64,000 nucleotides of DNA from Halorubrum laminariae (GCF_024494655.1 NZ_JANHDL010000004.1:1-64000), one strand, 5' to 3'. Shown: positions 8,087 through 17,092, counted from the first letter of the stretch. Numbers and translations are program-made. The notes: generated by a model from the sequence alone, not told the origin.

Positions 8087-9327
8087 TATTCTGGAGTGTA
8101 CTTCTGAAGCTGGTCATATATCTGTTCGTGTTTTGGCAGGGACTTGAGGATCTTCTCGATCTCTCGTTGTGACCCGGTGTGTGTCTCTCCGTCTCCGAAG
8201 AGCGTCCATGCGAGTGTGTCGGCGGTCACCCGCTCGTCAGCGAGACGCTGGATCTTCCGGCTGGTCTTCTCGCCGATTCCGTCGAGGGATTGGAGGGTCG
8301 TTTGGAGCCGCGGTTCGGGGAGTGGTGATTCGAGGACCGTCCTGTCTGGTTCGATGACCGTTGGGTCCGGTGGGTGGTCGATCGTCGTGATCTCGATGTC
8401 CGAACAGCCGAACCTCACGTCGCGAGTGAACGCTGTATTCGGGGTGGGCGGTGTCTTTTTCGACCCGCTCATGTAGCACGTGGGACCGTCTCGGTACCGC
8501 GAGTTGGAATTCGGATTCATCCCGATCTGATAGTAGCCGCCTCGCGGATTTGCGACGACGACTGCGGTCACTGGAACTGTCTTCTCTCCGAGCGTCCCTC
8601 GCGGGATGACCGCGTGTGTTTCGTATGGCTCGGAGATGACGTCGAGCCGGGTCGCGTACTCCGGCGTCTCGATCTTGTCGCCGGGAGAGAGGCTGTCGAA
8701 CGCTTCTTGATGTTGTTCTTTGGCCTTCTCTTGCGCCCGTTTTTCGGGATTCAGATGTTCGAGTTCGCCGGCTTCCCAGTGGGTCAGCGCCTTCGCTGCG
8801 CGTTGGCTGTCGTGGTCCGTTTTGGGGACGAATACCTGATACGAGCCGAGTCGCTTCGTCTCGGTGGTGTCTCGGCTGTGCTTGGCGTGTCGGAAGAGCT
8901 CTCGATACTCCACCTCGACGGTCGCGTCGACGGTCCTGGTGTCTGTGAGGCGTCCAAGGACGAATCCGCACCCCATCGGTGTGTTCATTCCCCCACCGGT
9001 CACGAGAAGTGGGTGACCGTTGAGCTGGTCCAGTAGTCCTGCTACCTCGTTGCGGTTGTCGATCTCCGCGGTTGGCCCCATACCGCCCGACCCGGCGAGG
9101 TGAGTGAACGTTACTGAAACTGTCCCCTCTGGGATACACAACGAGACGCTGATCGTTGATCCGTCGGTGAGCGCGCCGATCTGGCTGTCGGGATACTCGC
9201 CCTCGGTAGATTCGAACTGGCTGTGGCTGGGGACACTGATCGGTTCGGGCGGTGTATCTGCGGGCTCTGGCTTCGTTCGGGCTGTCTTCCCGTCGAACTC
9301 CGAGAGCGCGGGTTGGGAGTCACTCAT
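8086..9327 (-). CDS. hypothetical protein with C-terminal helix-hairpin-helix
   Basis: About 413 aa. Residues 40-300 are a long unrecognised region with an AQEKAKEQHQEAF charged helix in the middle. The C-terminal 80 residues contain LDGIGEKTSRKIQRLADERV, a helix-hairpin-helix DNA-binding motif (GIG hairpin). It may bind DNA non-specifically. I used the ATG at 9327, which overlaps the upstream gene by 8 nt; another ATG lies 30 nt earlier. Confidence 0.72.
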   Translation of the reverse strand: MSDSQPALSEFDGKTARTKPEPADTPPEPISVPSHSQFESTEGEYPDSQIGALTDGSTISVSLCIPEGTVSVTFTHLAGSGGMGPTAEIDNRNEVAGLLDQLNGHPLLVTGGGMNTPMGCGFVLGRLTDTRTVDATVEVEYRELFRHAKHSRDTTETKRLGSYQVFVPKTDHDSQRAAKALTHWEAGELEHLNPEKRAQEKAKEQHQEAFDSLSPGDKIETPEYATRLDVISEPYETHAVIPRGTLGEKTVPVTAVVVANPRGGYYQIGMNPNSNSRYRDGPTCYMSGSKKTPPTPNTAFTRDVRFGCSDIEITTIDHPPDPTVIEPDRTVLESPLPEPRLQTTLQSLDGIGEKTSRKIQRLADERVTADTLAWTLFGDGETHTGSQREIEKILKSLPKHEQIYDQLQKYTPE

Positions 9328-9769
9328 TGAAGAGTGGGGGGTATTCGACGGGGCCATCAGTGACGATACCCTCCGGGGTGAGCTTCGCTGGCGGCCCTCG
9401 GAAGTACAACTCGGCGGTGTGGCCTACCTCCTGGGCGATACTGAGCGTCGTGATGATGTTGTGGTCGTCGACGTCGTTCGCGACTGTCCACTCGGAGGCA
9501 GGCGCGGTCAGCGTGATCCCTCGCTCTGACCCCCTCGCGGGAATCGACTCGACGATGATGACGGGCTCGTCCTGCGCTTTGAAGCAGAGAGTGATCTCAC
9601 CAGTCGTGTCGGCGTAGTACGGCTCCATCTGGTACTTGACTTGGGAGTCGCCTCCAATGTCCGTGTCTACCTGCTCGCCAACTGTTTCTCCGATCGCGAC
9701 GAATTCCTCCCGGCTGAGCCCGGTCTGGCTCATCGGTGGCTTCCGCTGTGCTTGGGCATTATTACACAT
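9320..9769 (-). CDS. hypothetical protein
   Basis: 149 aa, unrecognised, mixed alpha/beta, acidic. The start at 9769 (MCNNAQAQ) is preferred to a later ATG at 9733 because a recurrent box sits exactly 27 nt upstream, the spacing of an archaeal TATA element to a leaderless start. Confidence 0.65.
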   Translation of the reverse strand: MCNNAQAQRKPPMSQTGLSREEFVAIGETVGEQVDTDIGGDSQVKYQMEPYYADTTGEITLCFKAQDEPVIIVESIPARGSERGITLTAPASEWTVANDVDDHNIITTLSIAQEVGHTAELYFRGPPAKLTPEGIVTDGPVEYPPLFNE

Positions 9770-9787
9770 CTTCTACTACCACTCGGA

Positions 9788-9797
9788 GGCTAAAAAC
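9788..9797 (-). promoter_or_regulatory. recurrent intergenic box 4
   Basis: Coding-strand GTTTTTAGCCTCCGAG; T-run 27 nt before the ATG at 9769, compatible with a leaderless transcript. Confidence 0.65.
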
Positions 9798-9800
9798 AGA

Positions 9801-10286
9801 CTACTCCGCTGCTGAAAACCGGCTCAACTGCTGATTGTTCTGCTGTCGCCGCTCGATCTGTCTGGCTTCCGAGCAGGGGATACAGAGGTATTCGCCAGCG
9901 AGTTCGGTGTCGTCCGGAACTTCCGTGTACTCGTCGATATCTGCGACGTCTTCCCAGCAGTCGACACAGACATCGCGAAACTTGAGGTCGGATGTGAACT
10001 CCGGAGAGAGTGGGTACACTCCGGTGGTCGCGATCACGTCGTAGGCCGTGATGTAGTGGGCTTCCTTGAACACACCGTAGAGGTCGCCTTCGATGTGCTC
10101 TTCGTGGTAGGCCTCTGCGTCGAATTGGGTGTACACTTCCGCGAGAACAGCTCGGTGCTGTCTGTTCCAGTGTGTAGCGATCGCTTTCGCCATCTCGGGG
10201 ATGCTAGCCTCGGGAAAACTCACCCCACAGTGAGCGCAGGAGCAGCTTTCGAGCGGGAAGTTGATCTCTGATAGTCTCTCAGTCAT
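9801..10286 (-). CDS. zinc-finger protein
   Basis: 161 aa. N-terminal C-x2-C (CSCAHCGVSF) followed by H-x4-H (HWNRQH) resembles a C2H2 finger. The C-terminal CVDCW and CIPCSEAR give a second C2C2 pair. Probably binds nucleic acid or acts as a small adaptor. It ends in a Gln/Asn-rich tail. Confidence 0.7.
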   Translation of the reverse strand: MTERLSEINFPLESCSCAHCGVSFPEASIPEMAKAIATHWNRQHRAVLAEVYTQFDAEAYHEEHIEGDLYGVFKEAHYITAYDVIATTGVYPLSPEFTSDLKFRDVCVDCWEDVADIDEYTEVPDDTELAGEYLCIPCSEARQIERRQQNNQQLSRFSAAE

Positions 10287-10335
10287 GGGTGGCGAATCGG
10301 GGTAGTGGTTGTATTGAACGTTGGACCCGCTCTAT

Positions 10336-11013
10336 TTAGCTCTCGGTGTTCGGCGATTCTGCCTCTGTCTCATGAGGCTCCTGGAAGAGCTCGGTTGGTT
10401 CCTCCTCTTCGTTGATCATCAGCGTGTCGAGGTCCGTAATCGCTGAGAAGCGGTCCATCGCCGCTGCCGGGGTGAGCTCTTCGTAACAGGAGTGGAGGGC
10501 TTCCCACTCGTCTTCGATACAGTGCCGGGTGTGGACGTGGTAGCTGTAGTGGTTCGGGATCGACTCCCCCTGCTTGCTGGGGGCTTCGATGAGGAACTCT
10601 TCGTTTGTCGGGTCGAACGGATTGGGGTGCTTCTTGACGATGTGGACCGGGAACTGGTCGCGATCGTCGATGAGTAGCCGACCGTGTTCTCCCGTGTCGA
10701 TATACAGATCCTCAAGGCCGGTCTGAGGGCACGTCTTCGTCGCGACCGCCAGATCGAGAACGTCGGTGGCTTCTCTGACGATCTCCTTCAGATCAGTCCC
10801 AGTTGACTGGTGTTCCCACGGCTGTTCAGCCCCCGCTCGGTGTTCCATTTCGAACTCCTGATCTGACGGGACCACCCTCACGAACTGCCCCGTCTCGGTG
10901 TTGTACAGTTTGAGGTTCGCGGGTGAGAGTTCCGCAAGACAGATGAGGTACTCTGGACTGGGAGCGAGCACGGCGGCATCGGTGTCGTCTGGGTGTGAGT
11001 GGTTAGAATCCAT
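10336..11013 (-). CDS. hypothetical acidic protein
   Basis: 225 aa from the ATG at 11013, which follows a GGAG-containing leader. Not recognised. Contains LKLYNTETGQFVRVVPSD and a HYSYHVHTRHCIEDEWEALHSCYEELTP helix; the last 25 residues are Glu-rich. Divergent from the plus-strand DUF192 gene, sharing a 140-nt intergenic region. Confidence 0.65.
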   Translation of the reverse strand: MDSNHSHPDDTDAAVLAPSPEYLICLAELSPANLKLYNTETGQFVRVVPSDQEFEMEHRAGAEQPWEHQSTGTDLKEIVREATDVLDLAVATKTCPQTGLEDLYIDTGEHGRLLIDDRDQFPVHIVKKHPNPFDPTNEEFLIEAPSKQGESIPNHYSYHVHTRHCIEDEWEALHSCYEELTPAAAMDRFSAITDLDTLMINEEEEPTELFQEPHETEAESPNTES

Positions 11014-11153
11014 AGATGGAGACTCCTTTAACAACAGGACACACACAACGTGTGGTATAAACTCTATCCCCCGTCTGTGTTTTACCCTCAACACTTTTGA
11101 TGGGGTGGTGTGAATCGGTGGGTAAGAGACAGCGGCCAGCCGCTGTATCAACA

Positions 11154-11732
11154 ATGAGTGACGAACACACGAATTCGAACGGAGAAGTGGATAGTGACGA
11201 CGCTGCTGAGCCGGAGGAAGCGGTGGAGTCTGAAGATGGACACCCCTCCTTAGTGCTCGTTCTAGCGGGGGTCGCGGGATTCGGCATCCTCATCGGAACT
11301 GGCGCTCTCATTGGGGTTGAAGCGTACACCGTGGATTGGGATGGTGAAGTCGAGCTGGTCTCGGAGGGCGAGACTGTTGAGACGTTCTCTGTCGTTCACG
11401 CGGACACGCAGTCGGAGAAAGAGTCCGGGCTCGGTGGTGTCTCAGAACTTGAAGCAGGTACGGGAATGCTGTTCCTCCATGACGAGATGCGGACGTTTAC
11501 CTACGCGATGCCACGGATGGAGTTCGACATCGATATTCTATTCATCGATGATTCGTGTGTCATCCAGGCGGTTCACGAGGCGGACGCGCCGACCGGAAAC
11601 GAGACCGGGGTCGAGCCGCATCATCAGTACCGAGGTGTTGGGAAATACGTTCTAGAAGTCCCCAAAGGGGCCGCTTCTGGTGTTGTTGAACCGGGCGATT
11701 CCGTGCGGATCGACGGCGGTTGTGAGGCATAA
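11154..11732 (+). CDS. membrane-anchored DUF192 protein
   Basis: 192 aa. A very acidic N-terminus is followed by one membrane span near residues 33-55 (LVLVLAGVAGFGILIGTGALIGV), then a DUF192 domain outside the membrane: EKESGLGGVSELEAGTGMLFLHD, FTYAMPRMEFDIDILFID, and a G-V-K-YVLEVPKG-A end. DUF192 proteins are common in haloarchaea; their biochemical role is unclear. It is transcribed alone against the surrounding minus-strand genes and looks host-derived. Confidence 0.85.
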   Translation: MSDEHTNSNGEVDSDDAAEPEEAVESEDGHPSLVLVLAGVAGFGILIGTGALIGVEAYTVDWDGEVELVSEGETVETFSVVHADTQSEKESGLGGVSELEAGTGMLFLHDEMRTFTYAMPRMEFDIDILFIDDSCVIQAVHEADAPTGNETGVEPHHQYRGVGKYVLEVPKGAASGVVEPGDSVRIDGGCEA

Positions 11733-11733
11733 C

Positions 11734-12429
11734 TCACGCTGACGAACGCGGTGAATCGTCGAACGCCGGCTTCGTTGTCCCGGTGATCTCTTTGTTCCAT
11801 CTGTTGAGCCGGTTCTGGAAGATACAACCACGGGGGGCAGAACGTTTCTCGGGGGCCAGTTGTTCGGCCCACCAGACGCCGTCGACATCGAGGTCGCTGG
11901 CGTACCAAATCGGCAGTAGCCCTTCTATCAGGACTGGTGAAGCGTGTTCCGGCGCTTGTCTGAACGCTTTGTTCCAGTAGTCCACTCCTTTCGCGGCAAG
12001 TGTGAGGATTGGTTCCTCAGCGTATCTCGACTGTCTGGATGCCGCTTCTTCCTGAGCAGTACCTTCGTCTTTGACTTTCAGATACCGCTCGTCGCCGTTT
12101 TCGTCGGTGAAGGTCACACGATAGCCGGTGACCTCGGTGATGTATTCCGCATCGAGACACCAGGCCCGTTCGGCTTCTAACTCGGCAGTTGGGTCGACGT
12201 AGTAGAACTCCGCTTGTCCGTTTGAGAGCTCGTAGGTATGGAGGGTTTCGTGGGTTGCTGTGCCGTCTCCTCGGATGATCCCTTCCCACACGTCTGGGTG
12301 GACTGAGATAGAGAGTTCACCCCCTTCCTGTGAGGTGTATGGGACGGCTCGCTCTTCATCGAGGTTCCCGACATGGTAGACTGTCGGTAAGGAAATCGTC
12401 TCACCGTGGGCTGCGTTTCTGTGATTCAT
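11734..12429 (-). CDS. hypothetical protein
   Basis: 231 aa, unrecognised. The N-terminal half is beta-rich (VYHVGNLDEERAVPYTSQ, LSISVHPDVWEGII), and the C-terminal half carries an aromatic segment (PIWYASDLDVDGVWWAEQL). Convergent with the DUF192 gene, whose stop is 1 nt away. Confidence 0.68.
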   Translation of the reverse strand: MNHRNAAHGETISLPTVYHVGNLDEERAVPYTSQEGGELSISVHPDVWEGIIRGDGTATHETLHTYELSNGQAEFYYVDPTAELEAERAWCLDAEYITEVTGYRVTFTDENGDERYLKVKDEGTAQEEAASRQSRYAEEPILTLAAKGVDYWNKAFRQAPEHASPVLIEGLLPIWYASDLDVDGVWWAEQLAPEKRSAPRGCIFQNRLNRWNKEITGTTKPAFDDSPRSSA

Positions 12430-12455
12430 TCTGTGGGTTCTGGGGCAGATCGGGG

Positions 12456-12752
12456 TTAGTACCCGAAGACCGGCGTTCCGGTTTCGGCTGTCTCTGGAGT
12501 GACCCGAAAATCGCGGACTTCCTCTTCTGTGAGGCTCTTCGTCTCGTCAAATCGCAGATCGGCCAATTTGAGTCTGTCTTGAAGATCTACCACAACCCAC
12601 GCCTTCGGGTAGTGTTTGTCTCTGGGGTCAGGCGTGTAGACGAGCTGGTAGAGGTGGAACGTTGCTCCTCCGTAGGATGCTGATGTGGGGACGTTCTGAT
12701 GCTCGGTCGTCTCTCGACAACGCTCTGTGCCTTCGCTAGCCTGTGTGGTCAT
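12456..12752 (-). CDS. hypothetical protein
   Basis: 98 aa, unrecognised. Beta-rich core (TFHLYQLVYTPDPRD, YPKAWVVVDLQDRLKL). Translationally coupled to the preceding gene by an ATGA overlap; last gene of a four-gene operon starting at 14064. Confidence 0.65.
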   Translation of the reverse strand: MTTQASEGTERCRETTEHQNVPTSASYGGATFHLYQLVYTPDPRDKHYPKAWVVVDLQDRLKLADLRFDETKSLTEEEVRDFRVTPETAETGTPVFGY

Positions 12753-13375
12753 TCCTCGGTCACGCCTGTCGTTTCGCGGGCGACTTTCTCTCGTGCTTCA
12801 TTGAGAGTGTCGCAGGGTGTCGTGTCCACGGTCTCGTCGTCGTCTCCGTGGTGGTGTTCGACGAGGATGTCTGGGTGGTTGTCGTCGTCTTCGGAGGTCG
12901 TCCAGATGATGTACTGCTCGCCATCTTTGTTCTCGTACGCCTCGACGCAACTGGCGATCGTGCTGTCGGGCTTCTCCGGCATCTCGACCCAGCCGGTTTC
13001 GTTGAACTGTTTACACCGCCCGATCCACTGGCGCTGTGACTCAACGATTGCGTCGACGCCTTCTATAGCGGTTACTGCTGGGTGCTTGCTCACTTCTTTT
13101 GAAGCGGCTTCTACCGCAATGAGGGACTTGGAGAGGCCGAGCTGGGCTTCGACGCGGCGGAACTCTGCGGTGCCGTTGATGATCGAGAACAGGACGTCTG
13201 TCTCGTAGGGTTCCGCAATCCCCGGTGTGTAGAACTCGACGGTCAGCGTGATCGTCGACGGCGAGCCCAACTCACCGCCCGATGACTGATAACCAGTGAT
13301 TTTTGGCGGGTCGGGGAGGTGGGTCGGCGGTGGTCCGGTCTGTTCTGTCTGCTTGAGGGTCGTGGTGTCGCTCAT
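12749..13375 (-). CDS. hypothetical protein
   Basis: 208 aa, unrecognised. Proline-rich start (PPPTHLPDPPKITGY), then a beta-strand region (STITLTVEFYTPG) and helices; a His/Asp-rich stretch near residue 175 (VEHHHGDDDE) could bind metal. Third gene of the operon headed at 14064. Confidence 0.67.
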   Translation of the reverse strand: MSDTTTLKQTEQTGPPPTHLPDPPKITGYQSSGGELGSPSTITLTVEFYTPGIAEPYETDVLFSIINGTAEFRRVEAQLGLSKSLIAVEAASKEVSKHPAVTAIEGVDAIVESQRQWIGRCKQFNETGWVEMPEKPDSTIASCVEAYENKDGEQYIIWTTSEDDDNHPDILVEHHHGDDDETVDTTPCDTLNEAREKVARETTGVTEE

Positions 13376-13381
13376 GTTGGA

Positions 13382-13675
13382 TTACGCATGTCCGGCCGGC
13401 GTGTTCTCGATGCTGTCTAGGGTAGTCGTCTCGGTGCTCGTGTCCGGTAGGAGCTTGATTACCCCGAGCGCGAGTTGGTTCTGGAACTCTTGTGCGTCGA
13501 TTTCGTCACACTGCCCATCTTCATCGACAGTGACGACGCTTCCAACGAGCTTTGGTTCCTCTCGCTTTCCACGGATGTCGATAGTGTGGATTCGTTTCTC
13601 TTCGCCGGTACGGGTGTGTTCGTACCGAGTAATGCTACTCCGCTTCAGTTCTTTCAGCGACTTGATGTTGGTCAT
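13382..13675 (-). CDS. hypothetical protein
   Basis: 97 aa, unrecognised. The basic start (SLKELKRSSITRYEHTRTGEEKRIHTIDIRGKR) is unusual among its acidic neighbours and could contact nucleic acid. Coupled to the previous gene by ATGA. Confidence 0.65.
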   Translation of the reverse strand: MTNIKSLKELKRSSITRYEHTRTGEEKRIHTIDIRGKREEPKLVGSVVTVDEDGQCDEIDAQEFQNQLALGVIKLLPDTSTETTTLDSIENTPAGHA

Positions 13676-14064
13676 TCGGTGGTTCTGTTTGGGAGGTTGA
13701 GCGCGATCGGGTAGATGTCCGGCCCCACTTCGTCTTCGACTTCTTCTGCGACCTTTCGGTGGGCGTTCATTACGGCGCGCTGGAGGGGTTGGTGACCGTA
13801 TCCGAGTTCTCCTAATCCGATGGAGTGAGCGTCGTACGAAGTCTCGATCACGAAGCAGTCTGCGTAGGCTGCGTAGATTCGGATGTATCCTTCGTGGACG
13901 GATTCGAGGTGTCCTTCCAGCTCCTCATCGAGGAAGTAGGCCTGGTACTCACGGAGGAGAGACATGAAGACCTCGAGGTCCGGCTGGTCATCCTCCGTCT
14001 CGAAGGCGGCTTCGAGTGCCTGTTGTGCTTGGGCCTGCGTAACCGGCGTTTCCATCAATTCCAT
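13672..14064 (-). CDS. hypothetical helical protein, first gene of operon
   Basis: 130 aa, mostly helical and acidic, unrecognised. A recurrent box sits 26 nt before the ATG, supporting a leaderless start and identifying this as the first gene of the unit running down to 12456. Confidence 0.68.
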   Translation of the reverse strand: MELMETPVTQAQAQQALEAAFETEDDQPDLEVFMSLLREYQAYFLDEELEGHLESVHEGYIRIYAAYADCFVIETSYDAHSIGLGELGYGHQPLQRAVMNAHRKVAEEVEDEVGPDIYPIALNLPNRTTE

Positions 14065-14081
14065 AACTCACCCCTCTCGGT

Positions 14082-14091
14082 TTCTAAAAAT
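14082..14091 (-). promoter_or_regulatory. recurrent intergenic box 5
   Basis: Coding-strand ATTTTTAGAAACCGAG; T-run 26 nt before the ATG at 14064. The AGCC part is changed to AGAA. Confidence 0.5.
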
Positions 14092-14227
14092 TCTCCCTTG
14101 GCGGCTTCTGTAGGTAGCTATCCCCCCGTCAGGGTGCCGCTCGGTCTGCTCACACCCTGTGTCTCTACTGAGGCGCGGCGGAAAGTTGAGCCAAAGATAC
14201 TTGATAAGTGACTGAGTACGAGTTGTA

Positions 14228-14929
14228 ATGAGCCAAGACGATGATGGGTCAGGGTTTGTCTATCCCGATCCGGATTCCGATTCGGAGTCTGAGGCGATAG
14301 AATATCCCGAAATGGAGTCGCCTACTGATGGGGGCGGTGGTAAGTCTACTATCGGGTTGTGGATCCGCGACGGAAGTCTCGGGTTCGGGATCGTGATTGT
14401 AGGGTTGCTTCTACTTACGGTGGCTGCTGGCGTTTGGCCGCCGATGACTGTAGTTGAAAGCGGGAGTATGGAGCCGAACATCAACCAAGGAGACATGACT
14501 ATCGTGTCGGCTCCTGATCGGTTTGTGAACGAGAACGCTGACGAGAACGGCGTCGTCACTCACGACTTCGCCGTTCAGGAAGGGGTCGAGAACCTCGGCG
14601 GATACGGGACGGTGATCGTGTTTCAGGATCCACAAACGAACGGTCCAGCAACGATCCACCGTGCCATGTTCCACGTTGAGGAGGGTGAAGACTGGTTCGA
14701 GCGGGCGAATGAATCGTTCCTTCACGGGGCGACATCGTGTTCTGACCTCCGGAACTGCCCTGCTCCAAATGCTGGCTACATCACGAAGGGAGACAACAAC
14801 CCGTACTATGACCAAGCTATCGGCCTGTCCCGGCCGATCGACGGTGACTGGATAAGCTCGGTTGCTCGCGCGGATGTCCCCTACGTAGGCTGGATCCGAC
14901 TGATCTTCTCCGGTCGGCTCATCGTCTAG
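14228..14929 (+). CDS. signal peptidase I (S26 family)
   Basis: 233 aa. After an acidic disordered 40-residue start there is one membrane span (residues 52-69), then VVESGSMEPNINQGD with the nucleophile Ser80, and TIHRAM with His144, the serine/histidine pair of archaeal and ER-type type I signal peptidases. YITKGDNN near residue 190 carries the conserved Asp box. It cleaves Sec signal peptides outside the membrane. A mobile-element copy suggests the element exports proteins of its own; haloarchaeal chromosomes normally already encode Sec11. Confidence 0.9.
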   Translation: MSQDDDGSGFVYPDPDSDSESEAIEYPEMESPTDGGGGKSTIGLWIRDGSLGFGIVIVGLLLLTVAAGVWPPMTVVESGSMEPNINQGDMTIVSAPDRFVNENADENGVVTHDFAVQEGVENLGGYGTVIVFQDPQTNGPATIHRAMFHVEEGEDWFERANESFLHGATSCSDLRNCPAPNAGYITKGDNNPYYDQAIGLSRPIDGDWISSVARADVPYVGWIRLIFSGRLIV

Positions 14930-14932
14930 CTG

Positions 14933-15055
14933 CTAGGACTCACTATACTCGATTTCGAGACCGTCGTCTGTCCACTCGAAGTCGTGAATTGACGCATCGC
15001 TGGGGATGTCAGCGGCCTCGAGGAGCGATTCTATCGGGAGAGTAGTGGTTGTCAT
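14933..15055 (-). CDS. 40-residue acidic microprotein
   Basis: 40 aa reading MTTTTLPIESLLEAADIPSD, then an aromatic-acidic C-terminal half (FEWTDDGLEIEYSES). Codon use and acidity match neighbouring genes. It begins 12 nt after the stop of the upstream minus-strand gene and ends 3 nt from the convergent signal peptidase stop, so it fills an otherwise empty gap exactly. Confidence 0.6.
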   Translation of the reverse strand: MTTTTLPIESLLEAADIPSDASIHDFEWTDDGLEIEYSES

Positions 15056-15067
15056 GGGTTGGGCGTG

Positions 15068-15394
15068 TTAATCGAAGTGGTAGCCGACCTGGGCGCTTCC
15101 GTCGTCGTTCTGTTCGATGTCCTCCGTACAGATACAGCTCCCACCGAGTTTCTCGATGAGGTCTGCGAACTCGTGGACTGACGAAACGTTGAAATCGGCT
15201 CCCGTCGGGTAAGGGAGGTCGTGGCGGTGGGAAGTGACGACCGTTAGTAGGTCGAATTCGTCGTTCATCTCGATCAGGGTTCCGATGGTCCGGTTCATCG
15301 GTGCGCCCTGTAAGTCGAGATCGCGGTGGATCTCGCTGGACTCGTCAACTGCCTCGGTGAATTCGTCGATGTCGGTGTATACTCCGTTGTGCAT
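15068..15394 (-). CDS. hypothetical protein
   Basis: 108 aa, unrecognised. Mixed alpha/beta with a CIC pair near residue 86 (GGSCICTEDIEQ). Starts 4 nt after the upstream gene's stop, so part of the operon beginning at 16186. Confidence 0.65.
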   Translation of the reverse strand: MHNGVYTDIDEFTEAVDESSEIHRDLDLQGAPMNRTIGTLIEMNDEFDLLTVVTSHRHDLPYPTGADFNVSSVHEFADLIEKLGGSCICTEDIEQNDDGSAQVGYHFD

Positions 15395-15398
15395 GGGT

Positions 15399-15869
15399 CT
15401 AGGGGGAACAGGATTCGATCTGGGTGCGGTCGTGTCGCTGCTTGATTTCGCTTGGGGATTCGTAGGTCTGTGCGATCGCGGTGATGATCGGTCGAATCAC
15501 GTCTGTGTTCAGCCGTCGGTCTGTGCCTTCTAACGAGTAATCGCTGTCACTCGCTTGTCCGTCTTCAGGGGGGAGCGTCCACTCATCGACAGTCCACGCG
15601 AGCCACTCGCCGCCTTGGGGGTCTCGGATGTAGACACAGCCGTCGTCGACGACCGTCGCGAACAGCGGGAGTTCGTCCCGGTGATCAACGTCGCTCTCGT
15701 ACCACTCGACGAGCTGGCGAATGAACGCCAGAACCTCGTTGGGGTCGGCGGTCTCGGTCAGGTCCTGCTCGACCTCTCCGTCATCGACGACGTGGACTGC
15801 CCGGTCTTCGGCGATGTGCGTATGCCGAGAATTCACCGAACGGTGTGGCGGGGTATCTCGGGCAGTCAC
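15399..15869 (-). CDS. hypothetical protein with GTG start
   Basis: 156 aa. The start is a GTG whose GTGA overlaps the stop of the upstream gene, matching the ATGA coupling seen elsewhere; residues further upstream in this frame look non-coding. Core sequence LPLFATVVDDGCVYIRDPQGGEWLAW is beta-rich. Not recognised. Confidence 0.6.
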   Translation of the reverse strand: MTARDTPPHRSVNSRHTHIAEDRAVHVVDDGEVEQDLTETADPNEVLAFIRQLVEWYESDVDHRDELPLFATVVDDGCVYIRDPQGGEWLAWTVDEWTLPPEDGQASDSDYSLEGTDRRLNTDVIRPIITAIAQTYESPSEIKQRHDRTQIESCSP

Positions 15870-16186
15870 GCTACTGCGTCCATGGTTGCCGGGTCGATTT
15901 TCCCCTGCCGCCAGTCCTGATACAGTCCAGTGATCGGAACGCTCCACTGGCCGCTTCGGGCATCTTGCGGGTGGTTCACCGTGGGGTCGGCGAGGACGAG
16001 CCGATCGACGGCTATGTCGATGGATTCGATCTGGTGGGCCTTTCCGTTCGCGAGGTAGACATCCCCGCTTTTCAGCCCCATCTCATCGATCAACGCTTGC
16101 GTGTAGTTGATCGGGTTGATGGCACTATGGATATCTTCGTCATACCAGTGGGTGAATCCCTCCTCTGGTGATTTTACCTTCTCCAT
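15866..16186 (-). CDS. hypothetical protein, first gene of operon
   Basis: 106 aa, unrecognised (EEGFTHWYDEDIHSAINPINYTQ, SGDVYLANGKAHQIESID). A recurrent box ends 24 nt before the ATG at 16186, which is why I prefer this start to one 27 nt upstream. Heads the unit that continues to 14933. Confidence 0.65.
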   Translation of the reverse strand: MEKVKSPEEGFTHWYDEDIHSAINPINYTQALIDEMGLKSGDVYLANGKAHQIESIDIAVDRLVLADPTVNHPQDARSGQWSVPITGLYQDWRQGKIDPATMDAVA

Positions 16187-16201
16187 CTCAACCCCATCGG
16201 T

Positions 16202-16211
16202 GGACAAAAAC
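16202..16211 (-). promoter_or_regulatory. recurrent intergenic box 6
   Basis: Coding-strand GTTTTTGTCCACCGAT; T-run 24 nt before the ATG at 16186. Confidence 0.55.
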
Positions 16212-16268
16212 ACCGGCGCTGCGGTCTCTGTAGTCGATCAGGTGGGTGCGATGAAGCAGCTGTGAATG

Positions 16269-16976
16269 CTACAGTGAAGGCGTCTTTGGTGTTAATGAGT
16301 CCGCTTCGAATTCCTCAGGTAGCCGTAGAACACCGTCTTGATCCTCAATTAGTGGGAGTGTGGTTTCGTCTGAATACTCATCAGACGCTACGTATTCCCG
16401 CACCTGATCGCTATAACGGCTATATATTTTATCAGAGATTGCTTCTCCAATTCCATTTACTCCTTGTAGCCGTTTTTTATCCGCAAGTATGATCGATTCA
16501 AATGAATCAAACTCAACACCTAGCTTCCTTCTAATACTCCGAGTTACCGGCAGTTGCGCCTTCGATTTGTCGATGATGGTCTTTAATTGACGGATATTAA
16601 CGTCATCGACCACCTCCTTTTTGCCGTCATCGAGTGTGAAATACTTATGTGAGTAATTATTGTCGCCCTCTCCGGTTCTTAGCCTTACTGATTCAAAATC
16701 TTGAGCGACGTTCTGTAGCCAATCGGGAATCTTGTAGGTGTCAACCACGTTGTCGCGGTTGGGTAACTGTTCAGTTGATGTCGCTGTTCTATATTTAATA
16801 AGAACCAGAAAATGTTGTCTGAATGTGTTATGGATGCTCGCCAGATCTCCCGAGGTGAACCTGTCGATGGTCTCGTCTGAATAAGTATCTACTAGCTCGA
16901 TTTCACAGTGGCCTGCACTATCTGGCTTTTTTGCCCGGAGTTCCTCTACGACCTCTTCTGCTTTTTTTGATTTCAT
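16269..16976 (-). CDS. helix-hairpin-helix protein of AT-richer composition
   Basis: 235 aa from the ATG at 16976, about 30 nt after a TTTTATAC box. Rich in Lys and Asn and clearly more AT-rich than its neighbours, suggesting separate acquisition. C-terminal LQGVNGIGEAISDKIYSRY is a helix-hairpin-helix of the type that binds DNA backbone; the N-terminal 140 residues (charged, IELVDTYSDETIDRFTSG, FLVLIKYRT) are not recognised. Could be a nuclease accessory or defence-type gene; no catalytic motif is obvious. Confidence 0.7.
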   Translation of the reverse strand: MKSKKAEEVVEELRAKKPDSAGHCEIELVDTYSDETIDRFTSGDLASIHNTFRQHFLVLIKYRTATSTEQLPNRDNVVDTYKIPDWLQNVAQDFESVRLRTGEGDNNYSHKYFTLDDGKKEVVDDVNIRQLKTIIDKSKAQLPVTRSIRRKLGVEFDSFESIILADKKRLQGVNGIGEAISDKIYSRYSDQVREYVASDEYSDETTLPLIEDQDGVLRLPEEFEADSLTPKTPSL

Positions 16977-17092
16977 ATATGAACAGCACACCCTTCTAAT
17001 GTATAAAACCACACTGCCCCTGTTAGAGTTGCTTGTGTCTGTTTCTCGGTATTCGTCGGGCGTGTTGTTGGCTGGCTGAAATTCTCAGCGGT

